In this document: positions 36,301 through 43,660 of the stretch, piece by piece
Layout: each line of letters begins with the position of its first letter
Numbering within the stretch: the first letter of the stretch is position 1
NCBI GenBank assembly: GCA_032158295.1
Contig: CM063250.1
Span: forward strand, 6,249,001 to 6,313,000
Origin: Pycnopodia helianthoides
Lineage: Eukaryota > Echinodermata > Asteroidea > Forcipulatida > Asteriidae
Reading direction: 5' to 3'
DNA: 64,000 bases
Notes under the pieces: model-generated
What the model saw: the letters and a program-made list of their open reading frames with translations, nothing else
What the model was told of the DNA's origin: nothing
The model's database searches: none
Made by a program: the position numbers and the translations under genes

Positions 36301-37768
36301 TTTGAAATATTCATCAGGTTGTGTTCTTTAAAGTGTGCTGTTTTTGCATTAAAGATCCTCCTGCTATACTTTGATCTTTTAGCCCATATTTCTAAAGATG
36401 GTTTCTTTGAGTGATGTTCTATCAATTTTTTTGTTTTTTGTTTACGGTAGAGAGCATCCGTTTACAGGGAAATGACCTAAACTGAAACTGTGTATTTAAC
36501 AACTTCCTGTTAATGTCTGTCTACATTGTATAGTGTAAGTGAATGTCTACAAGGGGCCATTCAGAATAACAAATATTTTAAAACTTCAATCTTTTTTTGA
36601 AAACCGTTTAGACCCACCCACCCCACCCCAAAATTTCAATTTGAAATTTTTTACAGACCATAACAAAAAAGAAATGCCTCCACTGATGCAGGTATTTTAG
36701 CTCAATGTTGTCACAGGTCGGGAGTTTTCAATGGCTTCTCCTGGCTTGCAACTTTGCAGTTGAAACAGAAGAGGGAAATCCATTCTGTCTCCCCGTCGGG
36801 AGTAGACTTGTGGACGAGTCATTAAATGTCTGCAGCGGTGATAGCGAAACGGCTCTGTCGCAACTATCTTGCGAGACTACTGCTCCGCGCAAGACTACAG
36901 CTCTCAAGACTATGGTCCCGTTTAACCACACCATAGTCGTGAGTGCAGTAGTCTCACGGGGGCCAGCAGTCTTGCGAGAACATCGCCAGTGTCGCGAGAG
37001 TCGGAATGCTGTCGTCGTGGCAAACATTTATCGACTTGTCCACTAGTCTACATCAGGCGTAGAGGTCATGGATCAAAACAAGGTTGACTGATAACAGTGG
37101 AATAGCGCAGACATGACAGACAATCAGGAAAAGGCCTCTGTGTATTTAGTTTCTTTTTCCCTTAAATTGTTTTTTCTTCCGTTATTTAAATAAAGCTAAA
37201 TTTAGATTTTCAGTTATTTCTGTTGAACCACCCACCCATGACATTTTTTAACATTGATTATTCTGAATGGACCCCCAACTCCAATTTAAACTGACATCCG
37301 TTTGCGATAGCTAGCTGAGGCCGTATCAGAACTGGTGGCTACAGCTACGGCTACGACGTTGCTAAGGGTGTTGCTAAGGATGTCCTATTCTTCAATGCGT
37401 GATGATGCGGAAGTCTAGCCATGGCTGTAGCTGTAGCCGTTAATTTGGACATGGCCTGACTTGCATGATTGGAAAAATTGTTTTGATGTGGACCAACAAT
37501 CGGAGCAAAGTGAAGTCAAATTTGCTTTAATTTCTCTTTGCATCGATAGCGATCGAGGATTTAAAAGGTTGCGATATCTGAATGCACTTTAAAAATGCCT
37601 GACCGTTTGACTGCCGTGAATTATAACACCATAACCGATGAATTATTCATGATGGTGATTGATTGTCTTTATTCTGTCGTCCAATCAACAGATGTCGTCA
37701 ACAAGGACCTGAAATCCACAATGAGAGTCCTGTATAACATATTCACCAAGTACAAACACCTGACGTAG
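10490..37768 (+). CDS. PARVA: parvin (actopaxin/affixin), complete, with alternative last exons
   Basis: Parvin is the actin- and paxillin-binding partner of integrin-linked kinase (ILK-PINCH-parvin complex) at focal adhesions. Thirteen exons join in perfect phase to 364 residues, against 372 for human alpha-parvin and 364 for beta-parvin. A basic N-terminus (KKEKKDESFLEKVTTLGRRK) corresponds to human KKDDSFLGKLGGTLARRK. Calponin-homology domain 1 spans about residues 84-195 (VLMDWINEELKEQRVIVRDL), and CH2 about 238-360, starting RDAFDTLFDHAPDKLNVVKK, identical to human over this stretch. CH2 in the family binds ILK and paxillin LD motifs. An invertebrate would normally have one parvin co-orthologous to PARVA, PARVB and PARVG; the A symbol is used for convenience. 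No frameshifts, in contrast to the adjacent cortactin. Introns are full of MITEs, SINE heads and minisatellites. Confidence 0.96.
11904..12348 (+). mobile_element. full-length tRNA-derived SINE with target duplication
   Basis: Head 11911-11990 is tRNA-Leu/Ser-like (GTGGCCGAGCGGATAAGAGC, GGTTCGAGTCCCAG, GTGACAC pairing the start). The body contains CTTAAGCAAGACACTTAACC and GATGGGACGTAAAGCCG. The 3' end is GCGCTATATAAGAAGCCC plus an (ATT)n tail. It is flanked by TAACT at 11899-11903 and 12349-12353, and sits inside an older repeat whose unbroken copy is at 51225-51425. Confidence 0.88.
12656..12962. repeat. dispersed repeat, about 300 bp, parvin intron 1
   Basis: Contains CCCATGCACAAGCTAGCGTA, CCAGAATGCACAGCAGGGCT and GTCCAGAATGCCCC; shared with 62090-62385 and, in part, 30460-30600 and 5310-5350. 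Confidence 0.75.
13283..13450. mobile_element. CAGGCCTG-family MITE, 168 bp, degenerate
   Basis: Inner sequence GGAGGCCACAGCCTCTGTTG, CCTGGTCTTGGCCTTGATGC matches the 25601 copy. Flanks GTAGCT (13277-13282) and GTAACT (13451-13456) are a 6-bp duplication with one change. Confidence 0.7.
14310..14590. repeat. long minisatellite, block A, parvin intron 1
   Basis: Two imperfect copies of a unit with GGTCCCCAGTTGGAGAGTGT, ACAAAACCAATGGGA and a GTTTACACAC stretch. Related to the cleaner block at 17150-17660. Confidence 0.75.
16763..17124. mobile_element. TTAA-flanked MITE, parvin intron 1
   Basis: TTAA at 16759-16762 and 17125-17128. Contains GTTCACAGATTTGCACATAA and TTTTCTCGTGACTCCGAAGA, shared with the 25936 copy. 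Confidence 0.7.
17150..17660. repeat. long minisatellite, block B, parvin intron 1
   Basis: Three units of about 180 bp. Two adjacent copies (near 17285-17465 and 17465-17645) are almost identical, containing GGTCCCCGATTGCAGGTGTT and TGTATGTCATGTGTGGGTGG. Recent tandem duplication. Confidence 0.85.
17935..18284. mobile_element. TTAA-flanked MITE, 350 bp, parvin intron 1
   Basis: Left end AGGTACCGGACACCTTTGG, right end ACCAAACGTGTCCAGTGCCT (inverted repeats), with TTAA at 17931-17934 and 18285-18288, 54 nt before the exon 2 acceptor. Confidence 0.85.
18343..18426 (+). CDS. PARVA: parvin exon 2
   Basis: Reads VNDLNQDGKHSLDIPGSPVE, LSADNFIL, corresponding to human INLPLSPIPFELDPEDTML. 84 nt, acceptor after a T-run, donor CTTG|GTAAGA. 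Confidence 0.9.
20285..20530. repeat. AT-rich low-complexity tract
   Basis: About 245 bp of TTTATTTATT-type sequence with almost no G or C, followed by a G run at 20531. It sits at the edge of the LINE remnant at 20570. Confidence 0.9.
20570..21670 (-). mobile_element. LINE (non-LTR retrotransposon) 3' end, decayed, split by a hAT insertion
   Basis: Minus-strand reading gives LDRVQKRIVNLL, then FSTDIFM/FYRYFHGKC and, beyond the insertion, SSLWNSLAWCMFP. This is the usual order at the C-terminus of CR1/L2/Jockey-like reverse-transcriptase proteins (LDRVQ...RVASLSLFYRYFHG...LWNSLP). Frames are broken and no catalytic domain is present. The tail with GGCCACCTTGGTAAGGGGCT continues to about 20570. 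Confidence 0.7.
20764..21438. mobile_element. non-autonomous hAT-like element with perfect 8-bp target duplication
   Basis: 675 bp with terminal inverted repeats TAAGCTTGGGCGATA(C/T)C and subterminal ATCGCGAT/ATATCG motifs. It is flanked by GTTGGAAT at 20756-20763 and 21439-21446. An 8-bp duplication is diagnostic of hAT-type elements. No transposase; the open frames inside are chance. Confidence 0.88.
21986..22640. repeat. cluster of three GGGCCCAATTTCAT-family MITEs, parvin intron 2
   Basis: Copies start at 21986 (truncated right), 22252-22434 and 22442-22640. The last two have both inverted ends (left GAGCTGCTTAA, right CTTAAA..AGCTCTATG(A/G)AATTGGG). Confidence 0.82.
23007..23077 (+). 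CDS. PARVA: parvin exon 3
   Basis: Reads ENGEERSMIEPESRDDAKLK, ELIQ; human EENEVRTMVDPNSRSDPKLQ. Acceptor tatcacag, donor CAG|GTAAGA. Confidence 0.94.
23453..23776. mobile_element. TTAA-type MITE, parvin intron 3
   Basis: Left AGGCAAAGTATACCTTTGG, right CCAATCGTATACCTTCCC; TTGA on the left, TTAA on the right (23777-23780). Confidence 0.72.
23874..23976 (+). CDS. PARVA: parvin exon 4, CH1 domain
   Basis: VLMDWINEELKEQRVIVRDL, EEDLHDGQILGNLI: first helices of CH1, with the DG-Q-L pattern typical of CH domains. Acceptor tttcgtag, donor ATAG|GTGAGT. Confidence 0.95.
24113..24290. repeat. CAGGCCTG-family MITE, one clear end, parvin intron 4
   Basis: Starts CAGGCCTGATACTGCATGG and contains GCCTCCATGCCCTTGGTCAT; the right end has decayed and no target duplication can be assigned. 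Confidence 0.55.
24752..25245. repeat. 68-bp minisatellite in parvin intron 4
   Basis: Seven to eight copies of the same 68-bp unit as at 5588-6176, same orientation, more diverged between copies, ending about 20 nt before the acceptor of parvin exon 5. Confidence 0.92.
25264..25407 (+). CDS. PARVA: parvin exon 5, CH1 domain
   Basis: KLASIKLEVREVMQSEVFQK, QKIQVVLDTVNKIMNLP, RWNQQKWSVD; human QKQKLQTVLEKINETLKLPP. The acceptor comes directly after the 68-bp minisatellite. Confidence 0.95.
25601..25767. mobile_element. CAGGCCTG-family MITE, 167 bp, 6-bp target duplication
   Basis: Ends CAGGCCTGCAATTACATGG and GAAATTCCAGGCCTG are inverted repeats. Flanked by GTTACT on both sides (25595-25600, 25768-25773). 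In parvin intron 5. Confidence 0.88.
25936..26270. mobile_element. TTAA-flanked MITE, 335 bp, parvin intron 5
   Basis: Left AGGCCCTGTACACTATTGG, right CCAAAAGTGTACAATACCT; TTAA at 25932-25935 and 26271-26274. Confidence 0.85.
26330..26880. repeat. two-copy dispersed repeat, parvin intron 5
   Basis: Copies at about 26330-26525 and 26640-26880 share AGCAGTCA(C/T)C(A/G)AAGGGAGA, GTCCAAACCTGTAG and ATCTGGGAGGTTCTGGGT-type sequence. A third copy is at 19370-19690 in intron 2. Confidence 0.7.
27522..27737 (+). repeat. left arm of a long inverted repeat in parvin intron 5
   Basis: About 216 bp containing GACCAACCATTTGAAACCAT and AATGGTATTGAATGGTCAGA; the reverse complement is at 30682-30904 with high identity. 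Confidence 0.9.
27791..27906 (+). CDS. PARVA: parvin exon 6, end of CH1
   Basis: GIHSKNLIAILHLLVALAFH, FKAPIRIPEYVSAKVVVVQ; human HAKSLVAILHLLVALSQYFR. Acceptor taccccag, donor CAG|GTCAGT. Confidence 0.95.
28181..28256 (+). repeat. tRNA-like SINE head, degenerate copy 1 of cluster
   Basis: GGTAGCTCAGTTGGTAGACT and GGTTCAAGTTC boxes are recognisable; the 5' side has decayed. First of four units in a row in parvin intron 6. Confidence 0.65.
28316..28388 (+). repeat. tRNA-like SINE head, copy 2 of cluster
   Basis: GGGCTAGATAGCTCAGTTGG, anticodon-position GTT, GGTTCACGTCCCG, ending CTCTAGTC. Preceded by the common leader AGGGAGACTGCCAACATTA. Confidence 0.75.
28449..28521 (+). repeat. tRNA-like SINE head, copy 3 of cluster
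   Basis: Same unit as copy 2, offset 133 bp, with GGTTCAAGTCCCG B box. The linker TTGGCACcCCAGACAAAGAT repeats between units. Confidence 0.75.
28580..28652 (+). repeat. tRNA-like SINE head, copy 4 of cluster
   Basis: Same unit, offset 131 bp from copy 3, best preserved (GGTTCAAATCCCG), followed by the SINE tail with TTTTTGTTCAAACC and AAAAATTA. Confidence 0.77.
29415..29473 (+). CDS. PARVA: parvin exon 7, inter-CH linker
   Basis: KKDNLLVTSRVTEDITTTN followed by two bases of the next codon. Aligns with human KREGILQSRQIQEEITGN. 59 nt, acceptor ccttgcag, donor ATGA|GTGAGT. Confidence 0.9.
30225..30244 (+). CDS. PARVA: parvin exon 8, 20-nt microexon
   Basis: Twenty bases (A GCA ATC GGT GGT AGA TTT G) encode EAIGGRFE across its junctions, matching human TEALSGRHE just before RDAFDTLF. 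It is required to join exon 7 (leaves with two bases) to exon 9 (needs one base). Acceptor cttgacag, donor TTTG|GTGAGT. Confidence 0.88.
30682..30904 (-). repeat. right arm of a long inverted repeat in parvin intron 8
   Basis: Reverse complement of 27522-27737 with scattered substitutions and a short insertion near 30883. Both arms lie in the same transcript and enclose parvin exons 6, 7 and 8. Confidence 0.9.
31201..31262 (+). CDS. PARVA: parvin exon 9, start of CH2
   Basis: RDAFDTLFDHAPDKLNVVKK, identical to human alpha-parvin. Acceptor gatttcag, donor AAG|GTTTGT. Confidence 0.96.
31279..31634. mobile_element. TTAA-flanked MITE, 356 bp, parvin intron 9
   Basis: Begins AGGCACATTACAGAATTGG 17 nt after exon 9, ends TTGTCATGTTCCT; TTAA at 31275-31278 and 31635-31638. 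Right terminal repeat eroded. Confidence 0.75.
31735..31975. repeat. two-copy tandem duplication in parvin intron 9
   Basis: Two copies, about 123 bp apart, of a segment containing AACACCAATTAAAGAAACAC / AAAACCAATTAAAGAAACAA and TTGACACT. It ends just before the exon 10 acceptor. Confidence 0.7.
31980..32048 (+). CDS. PARVA: parvin exon 10, CH2
   Basis: SLISFANKHLNKINFEVNDL DSQ; human TLITFVNKHLNKLNLEVTEL. 69 nt in phase 0. Confidence 0.95.
32990..33373. mobile_element. TTAA-flanked MITE, 384 bp, parvin intron 10
   Basis: Left GGCACAGTACACGTTTGGTA, right ACCAAACGTACTGCGCCT; TTAA at 32986-32989 and 33374-33377. A central perfect hairpin (GAGAAGCGTTTCTGTGAGAAACGCTTCTC) lies near 33161-33189. 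A 174-codon open frame across it is chance. Confidence 0.82.
33752..33853 (+). CDS. PARVA: parvin exon 11, CH2
   Basis: FHDGVYFILLMGLLEGYYVP, LYNYHVTPTVFEEK; human FADGVYLVLLMGLLEGYFVP. Preceded by a long (TTC)n polypyrimidine tract. Confidence 0.96.
34091..34162 (+). repeat. tRNA-like SINE head in parvin intron 11
   Basis: GACTAGATAGCTCTGTTGGG ... GGTTCGAATCCCATTCTAGTC. Here the first seven bases (GACTAGA) pair perfectly with the last seven (TCTAGTC), suggesting the ancestral acceptor stem, but the anticodon arm has decayed. Confidence 0.7.
34385..34457 (+). CDS. PARVA: parvin exon 12, CH2
   Basis: VHNVNFALDLMDDAGLPKAK, ARAE; human NVSFAFELMQDGGLEKPKPR. Leaves with one base (G) that fits either of the two last exons. 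Confidence 0.94.
35607..35695 (+). CDS. PARVA: parvin alternative last exon 13a
   Basis: Acceptor ttccttag, then DVAQCHLKSVLRLLYVIFLK, YKQGDNNKI and a TGA stop at 35693. It enters in exactly the phase exon 12 leaves and aligns to the human C-terminus DIVNCDLKSTLRVLYNLFTK, so it is a diverged duplicate of exon 13b. Product would be 368 residues with a different tail. A polyadenylation signal AATAAA at 37189 precedes exon 13b. It could also be a decaying duplicate, but frame and splice site are intact. Confidence 0.75.
36553..37274. mobile_element. GGGGCCATTCAGAATAA-end MITE with a nested second element
   Basis: Ends GGGGCCATTCAGAATAACAA and AACATTGATTATTCTGAATG GACCCC. An inner element at 36802-37051 has its own inverted ends GTAGACTTGTGGACGAGTC / GTAGACTAGTGGACAAGTC. 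The unnested copy is 53517-53970. CAA flanks both sides (3-bp duplication possible). Confidence 0.78.
37189..37194 (+). other. polyadenylation signal AATAAA between the two parvin last exons
   Basis: Exact AATAAA in an AT-rich setting 1.5 kb after the stop of exon 13a and 0.5 kb before exon 13b. It lies inside the repeat-derived block 36553-37274, so a role in ending the 13a transcript is only possible, not shown. Confidence 0.35.
37317..37460. repeat. palindromic MITE (AGGCCGTATC family)
   Basis: Left AGGCCGTATCAGAACTGGTG with CTACAGCTACGGCTAC, right reverse complement AGGCCATGTCCAAATTAACG with GCTACAGCTACAGCC; centre TGCGTGATGATGCGG. 230 bp upstream of parvin exon 13b. Confidence 0.75.
37692..37768 (+). 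CDS. PARVA: parvin canonical last exon 13b
   Basis: DVVNKDLKSTMRVLYNIFTK, YKHLT, TAG stop at 37766; very close to human DIVNCDLKSTLRVLYNLFTK YRNVE. Acceptor tcaacag. Polyadenylation signal AATAAA follows at 38026. Confidence 0.95.
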
Positions 37769-38025
37769 GAACAACAGGGGGCGCTTTATCCTTAGCAACT
37801 AGACCACAACTCACTCTTGCCTGTCACTAGAGGGCGACGATTAGCCAATCTTGTACATAACATTATATTCATGTGTATAAAAAAATGTTTTAGTTCTTTT
37901 AGTTATCATGAAGCATATTATTTTGTGGTGTTTTAAGTCATTAACAATATTTGAAATGATAACATGCCTAAGTTCCACGTGATGGATTAAGATGTAGTCA
38001 GTCGATAAATTGTGCATAACTACGG

Positions 38026-38031
38026 AATAAA
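38026..38031 (+). other. polyadenylation signal AATAAA of parvin
   Basis: First AATAAA after the canonical stop (about 260 nt of 3' UTR), followed within 30 nt by a T-rich stretch. The likely 3' end of parvin is about 38045-38060. Confidence 0.6.
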
Positions 38032-39455
38032 ACCTGGCATTTTTTACAGTATCGTATTGCTTAGAGATCTTTAAGTACGAAGGTGTCTTTGGACTGGAGT
38101 TAGGGATGATCCCTCGTTAGACTGTGTAATGCGTGTTTACAAAAAAAGTGACCTTGTACATTCCAGGTCCTTTCCTGGCAGGCGAGATACTGCACTGGTC
38201 ATATGGAAAAATTTACATTTGTGATGTCATAATATCCATAAATTCAAGAGTTATAAAAAATAAACAGCTGCACCAGTTGTGAGATGTGCCCCCTTTCTTC
38301 ATATCAAAAGTTGATTAAAAATCAGACAGTGCAATCTCAATAAATTATAATACTTTATGTGTTCTTCCGTTGGGCTGTGTATGAATCGTGCCTGCAGGAA
38401 GTCCAGGCTCTGTGGCTCTTTTGTAAACATATGATGTCACAGGTCACGTGGTCTACACCCCCAAGCTTTCAGGTAGTGGAAGCAGCAGTTTATGGAAAAC
38501 ATAAAATGTTGATATTCATTTTAATCTGTCCCAGTTTATGAGTAATGCATGTACCCAATCTAAAGTAATACTATGCGTAAGTCAGTTCTCAACTGCGCTG
38601 CATGAACTAACCTTAAGTAGCTTAAATACGCGTAGTTGACGCATTCTAATTTTGATTATTTATTATTTATACTAATAATATCTTTCTGATGATGGAAACA
38701 ATTGTTGTTTTAGGTTTATAATGTATTAAATAATGATTTAACGTAGGGAGTTTTGGGGTTTCTTTTAAAGTAAGGGGATAATTGAATCTGTAATCAGAGG
38801 TCATAGATAATGTAGATTGGAGGACTGATTCAGGGTGACATCAAATCTTGTCAAAATACTTTTTTTTAAATATCTTACAAATATGTACATAATAATTATA
38901 ACTGGTGCTTCAAATCATGTTTCCTTTGTTCTGCGATGTATTGTTTTATTTTCGTATCTCTATTTATGACTTTATATATTGGGTTTCTTTTGTGTGAGTT
39001 TTTTTTCTTCCTCCTTCTACTTTAACTACTTTAAGAGGAAGAGGTTATCAAAACACCTTCGTAACTCTTCCACAAACTCTTTCCCTTAATTGTTCTTCCA
39101 ATACGTACAGTTAAAAAAGTTCTACTCCTAAATTACCTTGGTTTCTGAGAAATTTAGTTAGTTGAACAAAATGACTAATGTATGCCAATGCAGATTTATA
39201 CAGGGAGCCGCTCAACAAAAATCTGTCAAGTATTTCACAACTATACCCTTTTAAATAGTGAGAGGTTGTTTGTGGAAGTCACTGGCTAGAAAAAAAGGGA
39301 ACAAAAACAGCAATGAAGTGAGGTGAACCTGTGCTCAACCAGTTGATAAAAATGAGAAAGTGGAAGTTGTATGTGGGCGTTCCTGATGTGGTCATCGCCT
39401 ACAGTTTCACATTAGAAACGGTGCAAATACTACATGTTGTGATCAGTGGCGTTAC

Positions 39456-39655
39456 AGGCACTGGACACTATTTGTAACTATTCACAAAAACTGTTAGCAT
39501 AAAAACGTACCTAGTAACAAGCAATGGAGAGCTGTTGATAGTACAAAACATTGTGAGAAACGGCTCCCTCCGAAGTAATGTAGTTTTATGCATATGATGG
39601 GATACACCAAGTGAGAATACTGGTTTTTGACAATTGCCAAAGGTGTCCAGTGCCT
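39456..39655. mobile_element. TTAA-type MITE, shortened copy (200 bp)
   Basis: Left AGGCACTGGACACTATTTG, right AAAGGTGTCCAGTGCCT; TTAC left, TTAA right. It shares GAGAAACGGCTCCCTCCGAA with the 17935 copy (inverted) but lacks the middle. Confidence 0.82.
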
Positions 39656-42600
39656 TTAACCAACATTCTCATTTGGGGGTAGGGGCCAAGTGGGTTCGAA
39701 AACATAATTTGAGGGGGCTATTGAATGTACAAACTTGTGCATTTTGTTTCATTTCATTTGGGGGCAAGAGTGGGTGGTAAGATTTTTTTTAAGGAATGGT
39801 CCTACCCCCCCCCCCCTCCCCACTCTACTTACTGGGTATGATGCTGCTTCTTCCATAGTAGAAAACAATGCAACCAGCTGAAATTACATTAACAATTTGT
39901 TATTGTTTTTTCTATTAAAATTGAATGGAAAACATATTCTTGCAATATTTGTTCAGTTTTTACATAAACAAGGATTAGTGTCTATTAATGTCATTTGCAC
40001 AAAAATGCTGATTAATGACCTCTTTCTTTCTCATGTGGGTGAGAATTTTAAACTTTCTTTCAATCAAATGTTTTGTGTTTCTCATTAAAAGTGCATGAAC
40101 AAAATAATTACATACAACCTTTGTTAGAATTATATAGATGTAGTTGTTACATTATACATGACATAAACTGTCAAGGTTTTTTAACTTGTCAATATGATAA
40201 CCCTATTATGACAATGTGACCAAAAATGCATTTCTCCCTATTTTTACGATGTATTATTCCTAGTGGTTTGAACATGAATGTTAACTGCCTGATGTTGCTA
40301 TGGCAAATGTCTAGCCAAGAACACACTCAAGTTAATATAGGATAATTATTAGTCTGCATGTTTAACTAAGAAATTAATCCTCTGTTACAAAAGGGATATT
40401 CAATAGAAAGGGTCACATGAAGCTTTTTCCCTGTAACTTTATTAACTGAATAACTTGGTATCGGCAAGATGACATACTTGATCATTTATTCACTGCGATC
40501 AAATAAAAGGTTTCATTGTGATTTCCACGTTGTCTTCAATATCCCCTAGGAACAGGATTGTGCAGTGGATGCACGGGCGCTGTGAAAAAAATTTTTAGTA
40601 GAGAGTGTTTAACATCTTTTTCTTCTTAACAACCGTCAGATTTGAGGAGAGGTCACGTGACTATGATGGAGCAAACTGTGCTCGTTACATGTTACATCAC
40701 GGTTTCTGGTTACGTGCGTATTCAGTGGGGAGTAATGTAGGCCAGGTTTGGGGCCTTTTTCGTCCTGGGCCGAAATAAACAGGATACAGCGACTCTTAGT
40801 AAATTTCTCTATTGATAGATTGAATATACAACAAGACAAAGAATCCAATCTTAATTCTGAGATATTATCCTTGAGCTTTGGTATGAATACCTGAAATAGT
40901 AATCAACCTAAGATTCAGTTTCTAGAGAACTTTATTAATTCGGGGAAATAGTAGATTTTTACACCACCAGGAAAACTGATCGTGTATAGTCCTTCTAAAC
41001 GAACAAAAAACATGCCTGTATTTTCTTTGGTGCCTTTTGTTTGATTTTTTGACGTAATCATTATGCAACTTTCAGACACTGTTTTTGAATATACTTATTG
41101 CAGATGAAATCTAGTTTATTTATTACTAACCACGTTTTCTGTCAATTGTACATTAAACCCGATTGTCAAAATTATGGTTATTTCAGTATTTTAATATCGG
41201 GTAAAATAAGACTGCAAGCCCAAACTGCGTGATAGGCATTGATTTTACTGTTTGTGCAGATTAATAATGTGATTGGTCGATGTATTATTCTTTAGACCCA
41301 TGAATTTCGATTGTCCTTCGATAAATCATTGCGTTCGGGGTTTTTTCCTCTCTTTTTTCAGAGGAGCGGGTTTTTTGTTTTTTACTTATTGACATTTATG
41401 CGTCCATCTTGGTTTCCTCCATTCAACACAGTGTATCGAAACCGAGGCTGGAAGGGGAAACAGTCCGGTCCTCTTTTTAAAAAATGAGAAATAACAATCT
41501 GCATGTAGAGGGTGACCCGAGGGAAATGGCCATTTGCACATAGGGTGTTATGCTTGCAGTTGTCAGTGTGTTCGCATTGTATATAATGAAAACCATTTGG
41601 TCAGATTCAATCACATGAATTTAGTTCTTCCAGCAATCAAAATCGATTACTTTTATAACTTACCGTACCCTGATTTCTGTACTATTGCAATAATTCAGCA
41701 TAATAATTACTGGGTCACTTATAATTTATGTTGTATTGAATGTAAATCATGTATTTCTCAATTTCTATAAGTCTATGTACATGTTGATGATTGCGTTTAG
41801 GTAATCATTCTTACATATATTTTTTACAACAATAAACCAAAAAAAAATGCCCAGTTATAGTCATGAACGAAAGACTCTGACCATTTGTACTGATTTCGAT
41901 GTGAGTTAACTTGGGGCTTCCCATCCCCACTCTGGCCCGATTTCAAAACATTCCCCTCAAGAAATAGGTGACGTCTCGAAACCAAAACTGCAGTGTTTCA
42001 CCCATCACGAGTTGCTCATCGGTGAAAAGATGACTGTGCCATCTTTGTCCAAATTAATCAAGTTGAAATGTGAGTTCTGGTTTGCCTTGTCGACGGTCAC
42101 TGGGCCAATCTCTGCAGACTAAAATGAGGAACGGAACTATAGTGACGTAACTAGGGGGGGGGGGGACACGTGCCCCCGAATTGATGTCCGTGCCCCTCCC
42201 CAACACCCCAAATTTAAAACCTGGAATTTTGAGATTAAACATAACCAGAGTAAAATGTTACATTTTTAAAGCTTTAATGTGATCATTTCAATGTTTTAAA
42301 AGCTATTTTTCAGTTTACACGCCGACAATTTACATGTATTTGTTTTTACACTCGCGTCAGATTATCTAATACTAAGTAAATTGCATGACGAGTGCTGAAA
42401 TGGCAACTGCAGTTTTAATTGGCTAGAAGTGCCTCCCCAGAAAAAAATGGTGCACTCCTTGTGCCCCCTAAAAATGGCACCCTAGTTTCGGCGCTGACCG
42501 GAACACGTCAATCTCGGTGGAAAACTAAGGCTACAGAAAGACAACAAAAAGGGGGAAGTTGGCCTACGGGGTAGAGGATCTGAGGCTTAATGGTGGACTA

Positions 42601-42692
42601 GCTTAAGGGGGACGCGGGGGTAGGGGCACATTCGTGTCCCTCCTGAGAAATAATATTACCGTCAACGTTGTCATCCGCTTTAATAAAATTGT

Positions 42693-42832
42693 GTTATTTG
42701 CATTGTTCGGACAGGGAAGTTTACAAATATAAAAGCACACAAAGCATCATCATACGACATAGACTTGCTTGCGTCCGTGGCCGCCTCGTCCTCAGATTGT
42801 AATGGGGTACATTCTGATGGGTTCGCCGCCAT
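42693..42832 (-). other. possible small coding exon, minus strand (weak)
   Basis: Behind an acceptor-like ttttgttttcag, ATG at 42832 opens MAANPSECTPLQSEDEAATD, ASKSMSYDDALCAF and stops at TAA after 47 codons. The stretch keeps several CpGs in an AT-rich region. Not recognised as any family; it may be a chance frame. Confidence 0.15.
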
Positions 42833-42982
42833 CACATGTCCTCTTTCACAACAAACCAAAAGGACAAACCTGAAAACAAAAGATTAACCATTCATTTAAT
42901 AAAACCCTCTCTAGGAGACAATAAAAGGAACGTAAAAATAATCATATATTCATTTACATGGAGCGCAAATTCAATAAAAAAA

Positions 42983-43035
42983 CGAGTTCAAATCCCGCTC
43001 TAATCATTTTTTCTTTGTTCAACCCAAAATTAAGA
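42983..43035 (+). repeat. SINE remnant (B box and tail)
   Basis: GAGTTCAAATCCCGCTCTAA followed by the family tail TTTTTTCTTTGTTCAACCC; the 5' half is missing. Confidence 0.6.
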
Positions 43036-43364
43036 TAAGACACAAAGAAGAAAGCAGAGATTAAAATTAATAAAGGATGTGTGTTAAGCTCAAACAGCCT
43101 CAACAATAAACCATACAATTGTTTCTATGGCAGGGACAAGATAGAGTTCATTTGGGGTAGTTTCGTTATGAAGTATAAATAGTTCATCCGTTTCTGCTTT
43201 ATCGATACCCGCATCCGGGTAGTTATTTTCATTTTATACCCAAATACACATTGATCAGTACAGCTTTTGGTTGATTAAAGCGAAATAACAGCTCCTCTTT
43301 TGGGAAGATCCCCACTACAACGTTTATTGGTTCGTTTGGGTGACAGCGGTCAAATTACTAACTA

Positions 43365-43525
43365 GGGCCCTTTTCGAATTGACGGCTTCGGCTCTAAAAT
43401 CGGCTCAGGCTAGCTAGGCTCCCTCAATTATTTTAACTTACGCACGCTTTGCGGTCAGGGTTTCAGACAAGAAAACTGGACCTGAAGCCCAATCCGGAGC
43501 CGAAGCCGTGGATTCGAAAAGGGCC
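43365..43525. repeat. palindromic MITE, GGGCCCTTTTCGAATT ends
   Basis: Left GGGCCCTTTTCGAATTGACG GCTTCGGCTC, right reverse complement GGCCCTTTTCGAATCCACGG CTTCGGCTCC: 30-bp inverted ends, flanked by CTA/TAT (TA duplication). Confidence 0.82.
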
Positions 43526-43660
43526 TATAAATACGGTATTATGAAGGTGTCCACAACATTCAATATTTATTGAAAAAGGGAAATAAACACAATGTGTGTT
43601 TTAATGTTAAATAGCGTTAACTTAAAAAGCCCTGCAGTAGACAAGCAGTTGGTCAGTGCT

